NCBI GenBank assembly: GCA_900318865.1
Contig: ONMF01000018.1
Span: 1-49,926, forward strand
Direction of reading: 5' to 3'
Origin: an uncultured Prevotellaceae bacterium
GTDB taxonomy: Bacteria > Bacteroidota > Bacteroidia > Bacteroidales > Muribaculaceae
Length of the DNA stretch: 49,926 nt
The notes beneath the pieces are model-generated. The model was not told where the DNA came from. It did no database searches and saw only the letters and a list, made by a program, of their open reading frames with translations. Positions 43,062 through 49,926 of this stretch are shown here, piece after piece (the stretch's first letter is position 1; each line of letters begins with the position of its first letter). Position numbers and translations under genes: made by a program.

Positions 43062-44269
43062 GCAAGAAGAAACTGATGCTGCTGGGCGGTCTCCGCTACC
43101 TGCTGCCCGTGATTGAGGCAGCTCATCGTCATGGCATCCACGTCATCACTGTCGACTATTTGCCTGGCAATATCGCCCACCGCTATAGCGACGAGTATCA
43201 CAATGTGAGCATTCTCGACAAGGAAGCGGTGCTCCGGCTGGCGCAAGAATTGGAAATCGATGGCATCATGTCGTTTGCCGTTGACCCGGGTGTGGTCACC
43301 GCCGCTTATGTGGCCGAGAAGATGGGGCTGCCCTTCCAGTGCAGCTATGAATCGGCCTGCATTCTACAAGACAAAGCCCGCTTCCGCAAGTTTCTGGCCG
43401 ACAACGGCTTCAATGTGCCGAACGCAAAAGGTTACGACAACGCCGATGCTGCCATTGCCGACGTAGGTTACTTCAACTGGCCCATTATTGTCAAACCCGT
43501 TGACAGCGCCGGCAGTAAAGGCGTTACACGCGTTGACGCTGAAACCGAATTGCCAAGGGCAATCAATCATGCCATAGAGTGCTCGCCGTCAAAGAGGTTC
43601 ATCATTGAGGATTTTCTGGAGAAACAAGGCCGCTCGTCGGGAATTGAATGTTTTGCCGTCGACGGGAAAGCGCTGTATAACGCTTTTTATGACCAGATAT
43701 TCGACAACGAGGCCATCAACCCCTACACGCCGTCGGGCGAGCGCTGGCCTTCAGTCATGCCTGAGCATTATCAGCGGGAACTGAAGAATGAATTGCAGCG
43801 GCTCTTCGCGCTGCTGGGCGTGGGCAGCGGAATCTTTAACGTGGAGTGCCGCGTGTGCACCAATGGCAAAGCCTACCTGATGGAAGTGTCGCCACGCGCC
43901 GGCGGCAACCGCTTGGCCGAGATGCTGCGCTATGCCGCCGATGTCGACATCATTGAGGCCGAGACGTGCCACGCCGTGGGTCTTCCCATGCCACCTGTCC
44001 ATGAACCCAACTACCGGGGTTGCTACGCCATCACAGTGCTGCACGCACGGCACGACGGCACTTTTCAAGAGCTACGCATCGACCCGCGATTCGAAGCGCA
44101 GCACGTCGTCGAGCGCGACCTTTGGGCCGCACCGGGCCACCGCGTGACCCGCTTCACCGGTGCCAACCAGTCACTGGGGACTCTCTTCCTGCGTTTCGAC
44201 AGCGTGACCGAAGCCGATGTGGCGCTACAGGACACCGACAAGTATTTCCAAATCATCACAAGCGACTGA
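43058..44269 (+). CDS. ATP-grasp ligase 1, 403 aa
   Basis: An N-terminal Rossmann-like domain with LMLLGGLRYLLPVIEA, a central ATP-grasp fold with a Gly/Ser-rich loop (PVDSAGSKGVTRV), and the catalytic end LMEVSPRAGGNRLAEM. The family ligates a carboxylate to an amine or similar nucleophile with ATP, via an acyl-phosphate. In this setting it may attach an amino acid or short acid to an amino sugar made by the preceding DegT enzyme, or build a small activated precursor. It overlaps the next ATP-grasp gene by 1 bp (TGATG). The substrate is not known. Confidence 0.85.
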   Translation: MSKKKLMLLGGLRYLLPVIEAAHRHGIHVITVDYLPGNIAHRYSDEYHNVSILDKEAVLRLAQELEIDGIMSFAVDPGVVTAAYVAEKMGLPFQCSYESACILQDKARFRKFLADNGFNVPNAKGYDNADAAIADVGYFNWPIIVKPVDSAGSKGVTRVDAETELPRAINHAIECSPSKRFIIEDFLEKQGRSSGIECFAVDGKALYNAFYDQIFDNEAINPYTPSGERWPSVMPEHYQRELKNELQRLFALLGVGSGIFNVECRVCTNGKAYLMEVSPRAGGNRLAEMLRYAADVDIIEAETCHAVGLPMPPVHEPNYRGCYAITVLHARHDGTFQELRIDPRFEAQHVVERDLWAAPGHRVTRFTGANQSLGTLFLRFDSVTEADVALQDTDKYFQIITSD

Positions 44270-45549
44270 TGGAGCAGTATTTTAACGGGAAAACGCTTTT
44301 AGTGCTGGGTTCCAATGTGGGTTCGGTCGAAATCGTCCATTACGCCCGTGCACACGGGGCACACACGATTGTGGCCGATTATTTTGAACCCGAAAAGTCG
44401 GCGGCCAAACTTGTGGCCGACGAGCATGCACTCATCAGCACGGCCGACGTGCCCCAATTGGAGCAGCTGATAAAAGCGCGCCACATCGACGGTGTGCTGG
44501 CCGGAATCAGCGAGTTCAACCTGCTCAAGGCGCAGGAACTGTGCCGGCAGCTCGGACTGCCGTTTTACTGCAACCGCCGCCAGTGGGACACCATTGAAAA
44601 CAAAGTGCTCTTCCGCGACCTGTGCCAGCGGCATGGCGTCCCCGCGCCACGCACCCTGTTCAAGGGGGATTCCTCGCTGGCCACAGCACCCTACCGCCCC
44701 CCTGTGGTGGTAAAGCCCGACGACTCCAACTCCTCGCGGGGAGTCACTTTCTGCACCGACAATGAATCACAAGCCGATGCCATCGCTCAGGCATCGCGCC
44801 TGTCATCGGGCCACAGGGTGATTGTCGAAGAGTTTTTCCAGGGCGAGGAGTTCACAGCTCACTACCTGGTGGACCACGGAAAGGCGTTTCTGGCATGCAT
44901 CGACAACCGCTTCCCGGCCGCGCTTCACGATGCCAAGACCACGATTCCCATCGCCCGAGTATATCCCTGCCGTTACGCCGGCCAATACATGGAAAAGGTG
45001 AATCCCCGGGTGGTGAGCATGATTGAGTCGCTAGGGCTGGAATGTGCCGTCATCTTCGTGCAAGGGCTGTACAACAAAGAGTCGGGACGATTCGCCATCT
45101 TCGAGGGCGGACTCCGCTGTGCCGGCGAGGCAGCTTATCGAATCACCGACCATCTGTACGGAGTGAATTTCCTGCACAATCTGGTTGATTATTCACTACT
45201 GGGCCATTCGGCAAAACCCGTAGCCGAAAGCTTGCCCACCGGCGACAACCGGGTGGCGTGCGTGCTGTCGTTTGCCGCACGCGGAGGCACCATCGCCAGC
45301 ATCACCGGCGTGGAGCAGGTCACGGAACAGCTGCCATCGCTCATCCATTTTGAGCAACGCTACAACGTGGGCGACACGCTCCCCGAGGGCGACACGCTGC
45401 GTCAAATCGTGCTGCGCTTCACCCTGGTGTGCGACAATCTTAATCAATTAAAGCAACACATCGACCTCATCAACACGGGTGTGAGCGTGCGCGACGCGGC
45501 GGGCAACGACCTGTGCGTGAGATTCGATTCATCACAACTTTTGGCATGA
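44269..45549 (+). CDS. ATP-grasp ligase 2, 426 aa
   Basis: Starts MEQYFNGKTLLVLGSNVGS, a dinucleotide-type loop. The ATP-binding loop is PDDSNSSRGVTF, and the C-terminal metal-binding part is FEGGLRCAGEA with ExxxR retained. It is clearly different from the preceding ligase in sequence, so the two are not a recent duplicate. Two consecutive ATP-grasp enzymes suggest two successive amide- or ester-forming steps, or a two-component unit. The start ATG overlaps the previous stop. The upstream frame back to 44020 is inside ligase 1 and not used. Confidence 0.85.
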   Translation: MEQYFNGKTLLVLGSNVGSVEIVHYARAHGAHTIVADYFEPEKSAAKLVADEHALISTADVPQLEQLIKARHIDGVLAGISEFNLLKAQELCRQLGLPFYCNRRQWDTIENKVLFRDLCQRHGVPAPRTLFKGDSSLATAPYRPPVVVKPDDSNSSRGVTFCTDNESQADAIAQASRLSSGHRVIVEEFFQGEEFTAHYLVDHGKAFLACIDNRFPAALHDAKTTIPIARVYPCRYAGQYMEKVNPRVVSMIESLGLECAVIFVQGLYNKESGRFAIFEGGLRCAGEAAYRITDHLYGVNFLHNLVDYSLLGHSAKPVAESLPTGDNRVACVLSFAARGGTIASITGVEQVTEQLPSLIHFEQRYNVGDTLPEGDTLRQIVLRFTLVCDNLNQLKQHIDLINTGVSVRDAAGNDLCVRFDSSQLLA

Positions 45550-45553
45550 CGCC

Positions 45554-46435
45554 ATGAGAAACATCATCATCACAGGCGGACGCGGACTGCTGGCAACCGA
45601 GCTGACTCGCCGATTGCTGGCCGGCGGAGACTGCAACCTCTATCTGGTGAGCCGTTCGCCACAAGACATCCAGCCTGCCGACCACTTGCAAGCCATTGAG
45701 CTGGGTCAACTGGTTGATGACAAGGCACTGCGCGGCCTGAACTACGACGCTGTGGTGCACACCGCCTTCGCTCGCGGAAATGATGGCCGCGAGCTGTTCG
45801 CTTCACTATCCTACACGGAAGCTCTGCTTCAGGCCATGAGACGACTGGATGTCAAGTCGTTTATCAACGTATCGTCACAAGGCATCTACGGCCCCGACAA
45901 TCATGGGGTCATGTGGAAGGAAACCTCACGAGTGGCACCCGGCTATCCCTATACCATTGCCAAGAGTTTTTCCGAAGTGTTGACCGATGCCCACCTGAGC
46001 ACAATGGGAGTAACGCATACGAATGTGAGACTCGCGTCGATAGCCCAAAACGCACGATTTCTGCACGTTTTTGTAGAGAAAGCCCTTGCCGGCGAGGCCA
46101 TCACGGTCATGGGCGGCACCCAGCGCTATTCGTTCATCGACGTGCGCGACGCCGCCGAAGGACTCATCACTTTGCTCAACAACCCCGGCAAGCAATGGAG
46201 ACGAGTCTATAACCTGGGTCCCGGCCAATCGTACGCTTTAATCGACATCGCGTTGACAGTGCAAAAAATTGCCCGCGGGCGTTGCGGACATGACGTGGTC
46301 ATCGACCGGCAGCCATCGGATGTGAAAGCCAGCGTCGGGATGGACATTTCCTGTTTCATTCAGGATTTTTCCTGGACTCCACATTACACATTAGAAGACA
46401 GCATCAACCATCTTTTTTCAACCAAGGAGACATAA
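45554..46435 (+). CDS. NAD-dependent epimerase/dehydratase (extended SDR)
   Basis: 293 aa. NAD(P)-binding ITGGRGLLATEL at the N-terminus (TGxxGxxA type), the active-site YTIAK (YxxxK), and a following substrate-binding region with YNLGPGQSYALIDIAL. The family epimerises, dehydrates or reduces nucleotide sugars. It lies 4 bp after ligase 2 and 4 bp before the acetyltransferase gene. It is likely to supply or modify the nucleotide sugar of this operon. The substrate cannot be read from sequence. Confidence 0.88.
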   Translation: MRNIIITGGRGLLATELTRRLLAGGDCNLYLVSRSPQDIQPADHLQAIELGQLVDDKALRGLNYDAVVHTAFARGNDGRELFASLSYTEALLQAMRRLDVKSFINVSSQGIYGPDNHGVMWKETSRVAPGYPYTIAKSFSEVLTDAHLSTMGVTHTNVRLASIAQNARFLHVFVEKALAGEAITVMGGTQRYSFIDVRDAAEGLITLLNNPGKQWRRVYNLGPGQSYALIDIALTVQKIARGRCGHDVVIDRQPSDVKASVGMDISCFIQDFSWTPHYTLEDSINHLFSTKET

Positions 46436-46439
46436 TTCA

Positions 46440-47219
46440 ATGCGACGATTCAAGCAAGTAATCAACTACGGCTGGAAGCATTCCGGCACCATCAGCGAGA
46501 ACGAAGGGTTTTCGGCAGGGAAGCGTGTGGCAATATTCTGCGACATCCTGCGATGCTTCCACAAATACAAAATGTGGTCAAACCAGTACGTCAAGGAAAA
46601 GTTCTATTCCTTGTCCAAGCAGGAGCGCTCCGAAATAGGAGCCCGCTACCGCGAGAAGGGCATCATCCGCGACCGCTGGCAGCGTGACTTCCAAGAAAAC
46701 CAGCGGTTTTTAGAAAAATATTCTTCCCTCAAGTGGGACCGCGTGGCGCTGCGCCAAAAGAAAATCAATGCCTACCGCCAACGCTACGGCATGGGCGAGG
46801 GCTGCCTCATCGAGCACGACGTGCATCTGAGCCGGCAGCACTATCTGGAGGGCACCATCAGTATCGGCAACCATGTTACACTGGCCAAGCACGTCTTTAT
46901 CGACTATTCGGGCGAAGTGATTCTCGAGGACGGCGTAAAGATTGCCAACGGCGTGATCATCGAGTCGCATCACCGCGACATCGACGCCTACAACCGCGGC
47001 CTGAACGTAAACATCCCCACCACCATCCGCATTTGTGAGAACACCTACATCGGCTCACGCGCCATTATTCTCGATTCGTGCAACTACATCGGCAAGAACG
47101 CCCGCGTGGGTGCCGGTGCCGTGGTTACGAAGGATGTCCCCGACAATGCGCTGGTGGCAGGTGTTCCGGCAAAAGTTATCCGCTACATCGACCAGCAGCC
47201 CGCGCATCCCGCCACATGA
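46440..47219 (+). CDS. Left-handed beta-helix (hexapeptide) acyltransferase
   Basis: 259 aa. Residues 1-115 are a helical, basic N-terminal part without a signal. Residues about 120-250 are hexapeptide repeats forming a left-handed beta-helix (VILEDGVKIANGVIIES, IGSRAIILDSCNYIG, VGAGAVVTKDVPDNALVAG). The VPAKVIR end is typical of LbH acetyltransferases. It probably O- or N-acetylates a sugar with acetyl-CoA. It overlaps the acyltransferase-3 gene by 4 bp (ATGA). Confidence 0.88.
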   Translation: MRRFKQVINYGWKHSGTISENEGFSAGKRVAIFCDILRCFHKYKMWSNQYVKEKFYSLSKQERSEIGARYREKGIIRDRWQRDFQENQRFLEKYSSLKWDRVALRQKKINAYRQRYGMGEGCLIEHDVHLSRQHYLEGTISIGNHVTLAKHVFIDYSGEVILEDGVKIANGVIIESHHRDIDAYNRGLNVNIPTTIRICENTYIGSRAIILDSCNYIGKNARVGAGAVVTKDVPDNALVAGVPAKVIRYIDQQPAHPAT

Positions 47220-48334
47220 ACGAAGCGCACGACCCCAATCGAATGGCCCATTCTGCAACACCCCCCCCGGTGAAGAAAGAGCGCGACTCCAACCTGGAGC
47301 TGTTTCGAATCATCGTGATGTTGCTCATCGTTGCGCACCACTATCTGGTCAACTCCGGATTAAAGGAATTCATCGACTCACAACCCCTCACAGCACAATC
47401 TTGCTACCTCTACACCCTGGGCATGTGGGGCAAAACGGGAATCAATTGTTTTGTGCTGATAACCGGCTACTTCATGTGTAAATCCCGCATCACGCTCCAC
47501 AAGTTTCTGAAACTCGTCTTGCAGGTGTATTTTTACGCGATAACAATCGGGCTGATTTTTGTTTTCACCGGCTACACAAAACTCGATGCCGACAACATTG
47601 CCTACTTCCTGTTCCCGTTCAACAGGCTGAATACCGGATTCAAAAGTGCTTTCGTCGTCTACTTCCTGTTCATCCCCTTCCTGAACATCGTTGTCAACAG
47701 CATTTCCAAGCGACAGCACCAGGCGCTGACAGCCCTATGCCTGGCAGTTTATTGCGTCTTCGCCAAGGTGGGTTTCATCACCTTGAATTATGTGGCGTGG
47801 TTCATGGTTCTCCACATCATCGCCTCTTATCTGAGGTTTTACGTCCCGGAGGCCGACAGCAAGGCAAGGAAGCGGTGGGGGCTCCTGATGGCCACCTGTA
47901 TCGTCCTGTCGGTAGCCAGCGTGCTCTTAGTGCGACGGGCAGGCCTCATCTCGCTCAAGTTCTGGTTCGTTTCCGACAGCAATGCGCCCTTGGCCATCTG
48001 CACCGGCATCACGTCATTCATGTTCTTCAAAAACTTGAAGGTTAAGCAATCCAAACTCATCAACACCATAGCCTCCACCACATTTGGCATATTGCTGATT
48101 CATGCGCACAGCGCCGCCATGAGGCAATGGCTATGGAGCGACACGCTCCACAACACGTCGCACTTCGGCACGCCCATGGGGTGGGTGCACCCCATTGTGA
48201 GTGTGCTGGCCGTCTTCGCGGTCTGCTCGCTCATCGATTATCTGCGAGCCCGATTCCTTGAGAAACCATTATTGCCCATCATTGTCAACCTTGCCGAGCG
48301 AGGACTCGAGAAATGTAAATGGCTGAATCACTGA
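47216..48334 (+). CDS. Membrane acyltransferase 3 (OafA/YrhL-like)
   Basis: 372 aa with about ten membrane helices. The N-terminal motif SNLELFRIIVMLLIVAHHY is the family signature (conserved His in the first helix). Such enzymes O-acylate extracytoplasmic glycans. I start at the ATG at 47216, which overlaps the previous stop; the frame back to 47078 lies in the acetyltransferase. Codons about 16-18 contain a run of eight C (47261-47268), where slippage would truncate the protein, so the gene could be phase-variable. It overlaps the flippase gene by 16 bp. Confidence 0.85.
   Translation: MNEAHDPNRMAHSATPPPVKKERDSNLELFRIIVMLLIVAHHYLVNSGLKEFIDSQPLTAQSCYLYTLGMWGKTGINCFVLITGYFMCKSRITLHKFLKLVLQVYFYAITIGLIFVFTGYTKLDADNIAYFLFPFNRLNTGFKSAFVVYFLFIPFLNIVVNSISKRQHQALTALCLAVYCVFAKVGFITLNYVAWFMVLHIIASYLRFYVPEADSKARKRWGLLMATCIVLSVASVLLVRRAGLISLKFWFVSDSNAPLAICTGITSFMFFKNLKVKQSKLINTIASTTFGILLIHAHSAAMRQWLWSDTLHNTSHFGTPMGWVHPIVSVLAVFAVCSLIDYLRARFLEKPLLPIIVNLAERGLEKCKWLNH
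47261..47268 (+). repeat. C8 homopolymer near the acyltransferase start
   Basis: Eight consecutive C encode Pro codons just before the first membrane helix. The frame is open (ON) at this length; a change of one C would shift it. Confidence 0.7.
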
Positions 48335-49755
48335 AAAAGAAAACGGTGAAAGGTGTGGCCTGGACCGCCACCGACCGCGTGGCCAACCTCACCATCGGGT
48401 TCATCATCGGCGTGGTGCTCGCGCGCATCCTCAGCCCAGGCGACTACGGCCTGCTGGCGATGATTGCCGTGTTCAACGCCATTGCCTACGTCTTCCTCAA
48501 CAGCGGCTTCGGTGGCGCGCTCATCCGCAAGCCCGACCTCACCGAGAACGACAACACCACAGCCTTCATCTTCAACATCGCGGCCGGAGCGGTGATGTAC
48601 GGCGTCATCTGGCTGATAGCCCCCCTGGTGGCACAATTCTACGACAAACCCATCCTGGCGCAGCTGCTGCGCGCCGAGGGCATCCTGCTCATCATCTCGG
48701 CATTCAAGATTGTGCAGAACACTCAGCTGTCGCGCGCACTCAATTTCAAGGCCAAGGCCATCATCAATGTGTCGTCGCACATCGCGGCAGGCATCCTCGC
48801 CATCGTGGCAGCCTACAGAGGTCTGGGCGTGTGGTCGCTTGTGATTCAGCACATCGCCACAGGGCTGTTCAGCCTCATCCTGTTCTGGATTTTGTCGCCA
48901 TGGCGGCCACGCGGCCGGTGGGACAAAAATTCTTTCCGCTACCTGTGGGGCTACGGCTCGAAGATGCTCGCGTCGGGATTGCTCGACAAGATTTACGCCA
49001 ACATCTACCCCATCATCATCGGCAAATTCTTCTCGGCGGCCGACCTGGGCCAGTACGCACGTGCCAAGGACTACACCCGCATGCCCTCACAAGGCCTCAC
49101 CGAGGTGATTCAGCAAGTCACCTTCCCGGTGCTGAGCCGCATCCAGAACGATGACAACCGCTTGCGCGACAGCTACCGCCGCATGCTGCGCTTCACCGCC
49201 TTCATCATGTTTCCCGTCATGGTCGCAATCGCCGCGCTGGCCCATCCGCTCATCATCACCCTGGTCACCGCCAAGTGGGAGCCCTGCGTGCCTTATCTGC
49301 AGATCATCTGCTTCGCGTCGATGTGGTATCCCATCCACGCCATCAACCTCAACCTGCTGCAGGTGAAAGGCCGCAGCGACCTATTCCTGCGCCTGGAAAT
49401 CATCAAGAAAGTGATTGCCACCATCGCCATCTTCGTGAGCGTGCCGTTCGGCATCACCGGCATCTGCATCGGTTCCGTCTGCACCTCCCTGATTGGCCTG
49501 GCCATCAACACCTACTACACCGGCCGCCTCATCAACGTGGGCTTCTTCATGCAGATGCGCGACCTCACCCCCACCCTGCTGCTGAGCCTGCTCACCGGAG
49601 CACTGATTTACGCTTTCACCCGGCTCGTGCACCTGCCCGAGGCCGCCCTGCTCACCATCGGCATACTCGCCGCCGCCGCCATCTACCTCACCGTCGCCCG
49701 CCTCACCCGCATGCCCGAGCTGCGCGAGTCCCTCGACATCATCCACCGCCGATAA
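48319..49755 (+). CDS. Wzx-like lipopolysaccharide/O-unit flippase
   Basis: 478 aa with about 12-14 membrane helices (MATE/MOP superfamily). Typical segments: GVAWTATDRVANLTIGFIIGVVLARILSP at the N-terminus, split here into helices 1 and 2, and RYLWGYGSKMLASGLLDKIYAN midway. It moves an undecaprenyl-linked sugar unit across the inner membrane. It starts inside the acyltransferase gene (16 bp overlap). A flippase shows that the operon makes a lipid-linked glycan or a lipid-anchored product. Confidence 0.88.
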   Translation: MAESLKKKTVKGVAWTATDRVANLTIGFIIGVVLARILSPGDYGLLAMIAVFNAIAYVFLNSGFGGALIRKPDLTENDNTTAFIFNIAAGAVMYGVIWLIAPLVAQFYDKPILAQLLRAEGILLIISAFKIVQNTQLSRALNFKAKAIINVSSHIAAGILAIVAAYRGLGVWSLVIQHIATGLFSLILFWILSPWRPRGRWDKNSFRYLWGYGSKMLASGLLDKIYANIYPIIIGKFFSAADLGQYARAKDYTRMPSQGLTEVIQQVTFPVLSRIQNDDNRLRDSYRRMLRFTAFIMFPVMVAIAALAHPLIITLVTAKWEPCVPYLQIICFASMWYPIHAINLNLLQVKGRSDLFLRLEIIKKVIATIAIFVSVPFGITGICIGSVCTSLIGLAINTYYTGRLINVGFFMQMRDLTPTLLLSLLTGALIYAFTRLVHLPEAALLTIGILAAAAIYLTVARLTRMPELRESLDIIHRR

Positions 49756-49782
49756 CCCCACCAGCAAAAACTCACACAAGCG

Positions 49783-49926
49783 ATGACCGAATGGATTTTT
49801 AGCGGAATCGGCAGCAACCTGCTCACCTGCATCATCAGTGTGCTCATTGGCGCAGCGGCCGGCTTCCGGCTGGGCGTGCGGCAAAAAGCCCGGCAACGGC
49901 AACAAGCAGGCGACCACGCCACACAA
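49783..49926 (+). CDS. Partial small membrane protein, cut by window end
   Basis: From the ATG at 49783 the frame is open to the window end (48 codons). One hydrophobic helix (residues about 8-28: SGIGSNLLTCIISVLIGAAAG) is followed by a basic, Gln-rich cytosolic segment (RQKARQRQQAG). It lies 27 bp after the flippase gene in the same direction. It is too short to assign a family. Confidence 0.45.
   Translation, partial: MTEWIFSGIGSNLLTCIISVLIGAAAGFRLGVRQKARQRQQAGDHATQ

Noticed and set aside
1..49926. CRISPR array or intact integrase/transposase
   Set aside because: No regular repeat-spacer pattern and no tyrosine/serine recombinase or transposase motif was found in any credible frame.

Overview
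The window looks like a chromosome segment of a Bacteroidales bacterium, probably a Muribaculaceae- or Prevotellaceae-like gut member. The basis is: -7 promoter boxes of the form TAnnTTTG; SusE/F-like carbohydrate-binding repeats; PCMD and calycin-like secreted proteins; C-terminal tails resembling type IX secretion (T9SS) sorting signals; an ECF sigma/anti-sigma/LTxxQ operon; and a CapD-type dehydratase with a capsule/O-antigen style cluster. No rRNA, CRISPR array, intact integrase or intact transposase was seen.

Region 1 (1-7280) is an accessory island ending at a tRNA-Ser(GCU) gene on the minus strand. The fragment's left part is AT-rich and unlike the GC-rich remainder. From the tRNA outward it holds: a nested inverted repeat with two terminator-like hairpins; two partial copies of the tRNA 3' end (att-like scars); a 5'-truncated NERD/topoisomerase zinc-ribbon gene; a probable HEPN (Rx4H) protein; a tight four-gene operon (GHKL/HSP90-like ATPase, unknown beta-rich protein, DUF6339 protein, stand-alone McrA-like reader domain); and two hypothetical proteins. 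The four-gene operon is the best candidate here for a poorly described, probably defensive, system.

Region 2 (7281-16029) is core-like. It holds creD (minus), then plus-strand genes for free-Met-(R)-sulfoxide reductase, a small HExxH membrane protein, an HD hydrolase, PBP4 (D-Ala-D-Ala carboxypeptidase), a conserved Bacteroidales protein, RsmI, a coiled-coil lipoprotein and a YidE/AspT-type transporter.

Region 3 (16030-24798) is envelope and surface biology. It holds a beta-propeller protein with a C-terminal membrane anchor, two tandem paralogous secreted proteins, a 1011-residue modular secreted protein with a sorting tail, and an ECF sigma / anti-sigma / Spy-like operon.

Region 4 (24799-35711) holds a polyprenol-phosphate mannosyltransferase-like GT2, a calcium P-type ATPase, a secreted metallophosphoesterase, a CapD/WbpM-type sugar dehydratase, a GH10-like lipid- or surface-associated glycosidase and a beta-helix lipoprotein.

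Region 5 (35712-41521) is a plus-strand cluster of secreted or outer-membrane proteins: PCMD lipoprotein, outer-membrane beta-barrel, a 930-residue calycin-PCMD-SusE/F mosaic, and a calycin-dockerin-like protein. It contains a palindromic intergenic repeat and ends at a strong terminator.

Region 6 (41522-49926) is a tightly overlapping surface-glycan operon behind a promoter and a long leader: DegT aminotransferase, two different ATP-grasp ligases, SDR epimerase, LbH acetyltransferase, membrane acyltransferase 3 (with a C8 tract near its 5' end), Wzx-like flippase and a short protein cut by the window end. No glycosyltransferase is visible in this operon, so the rest of the pathway must lie outside the window.
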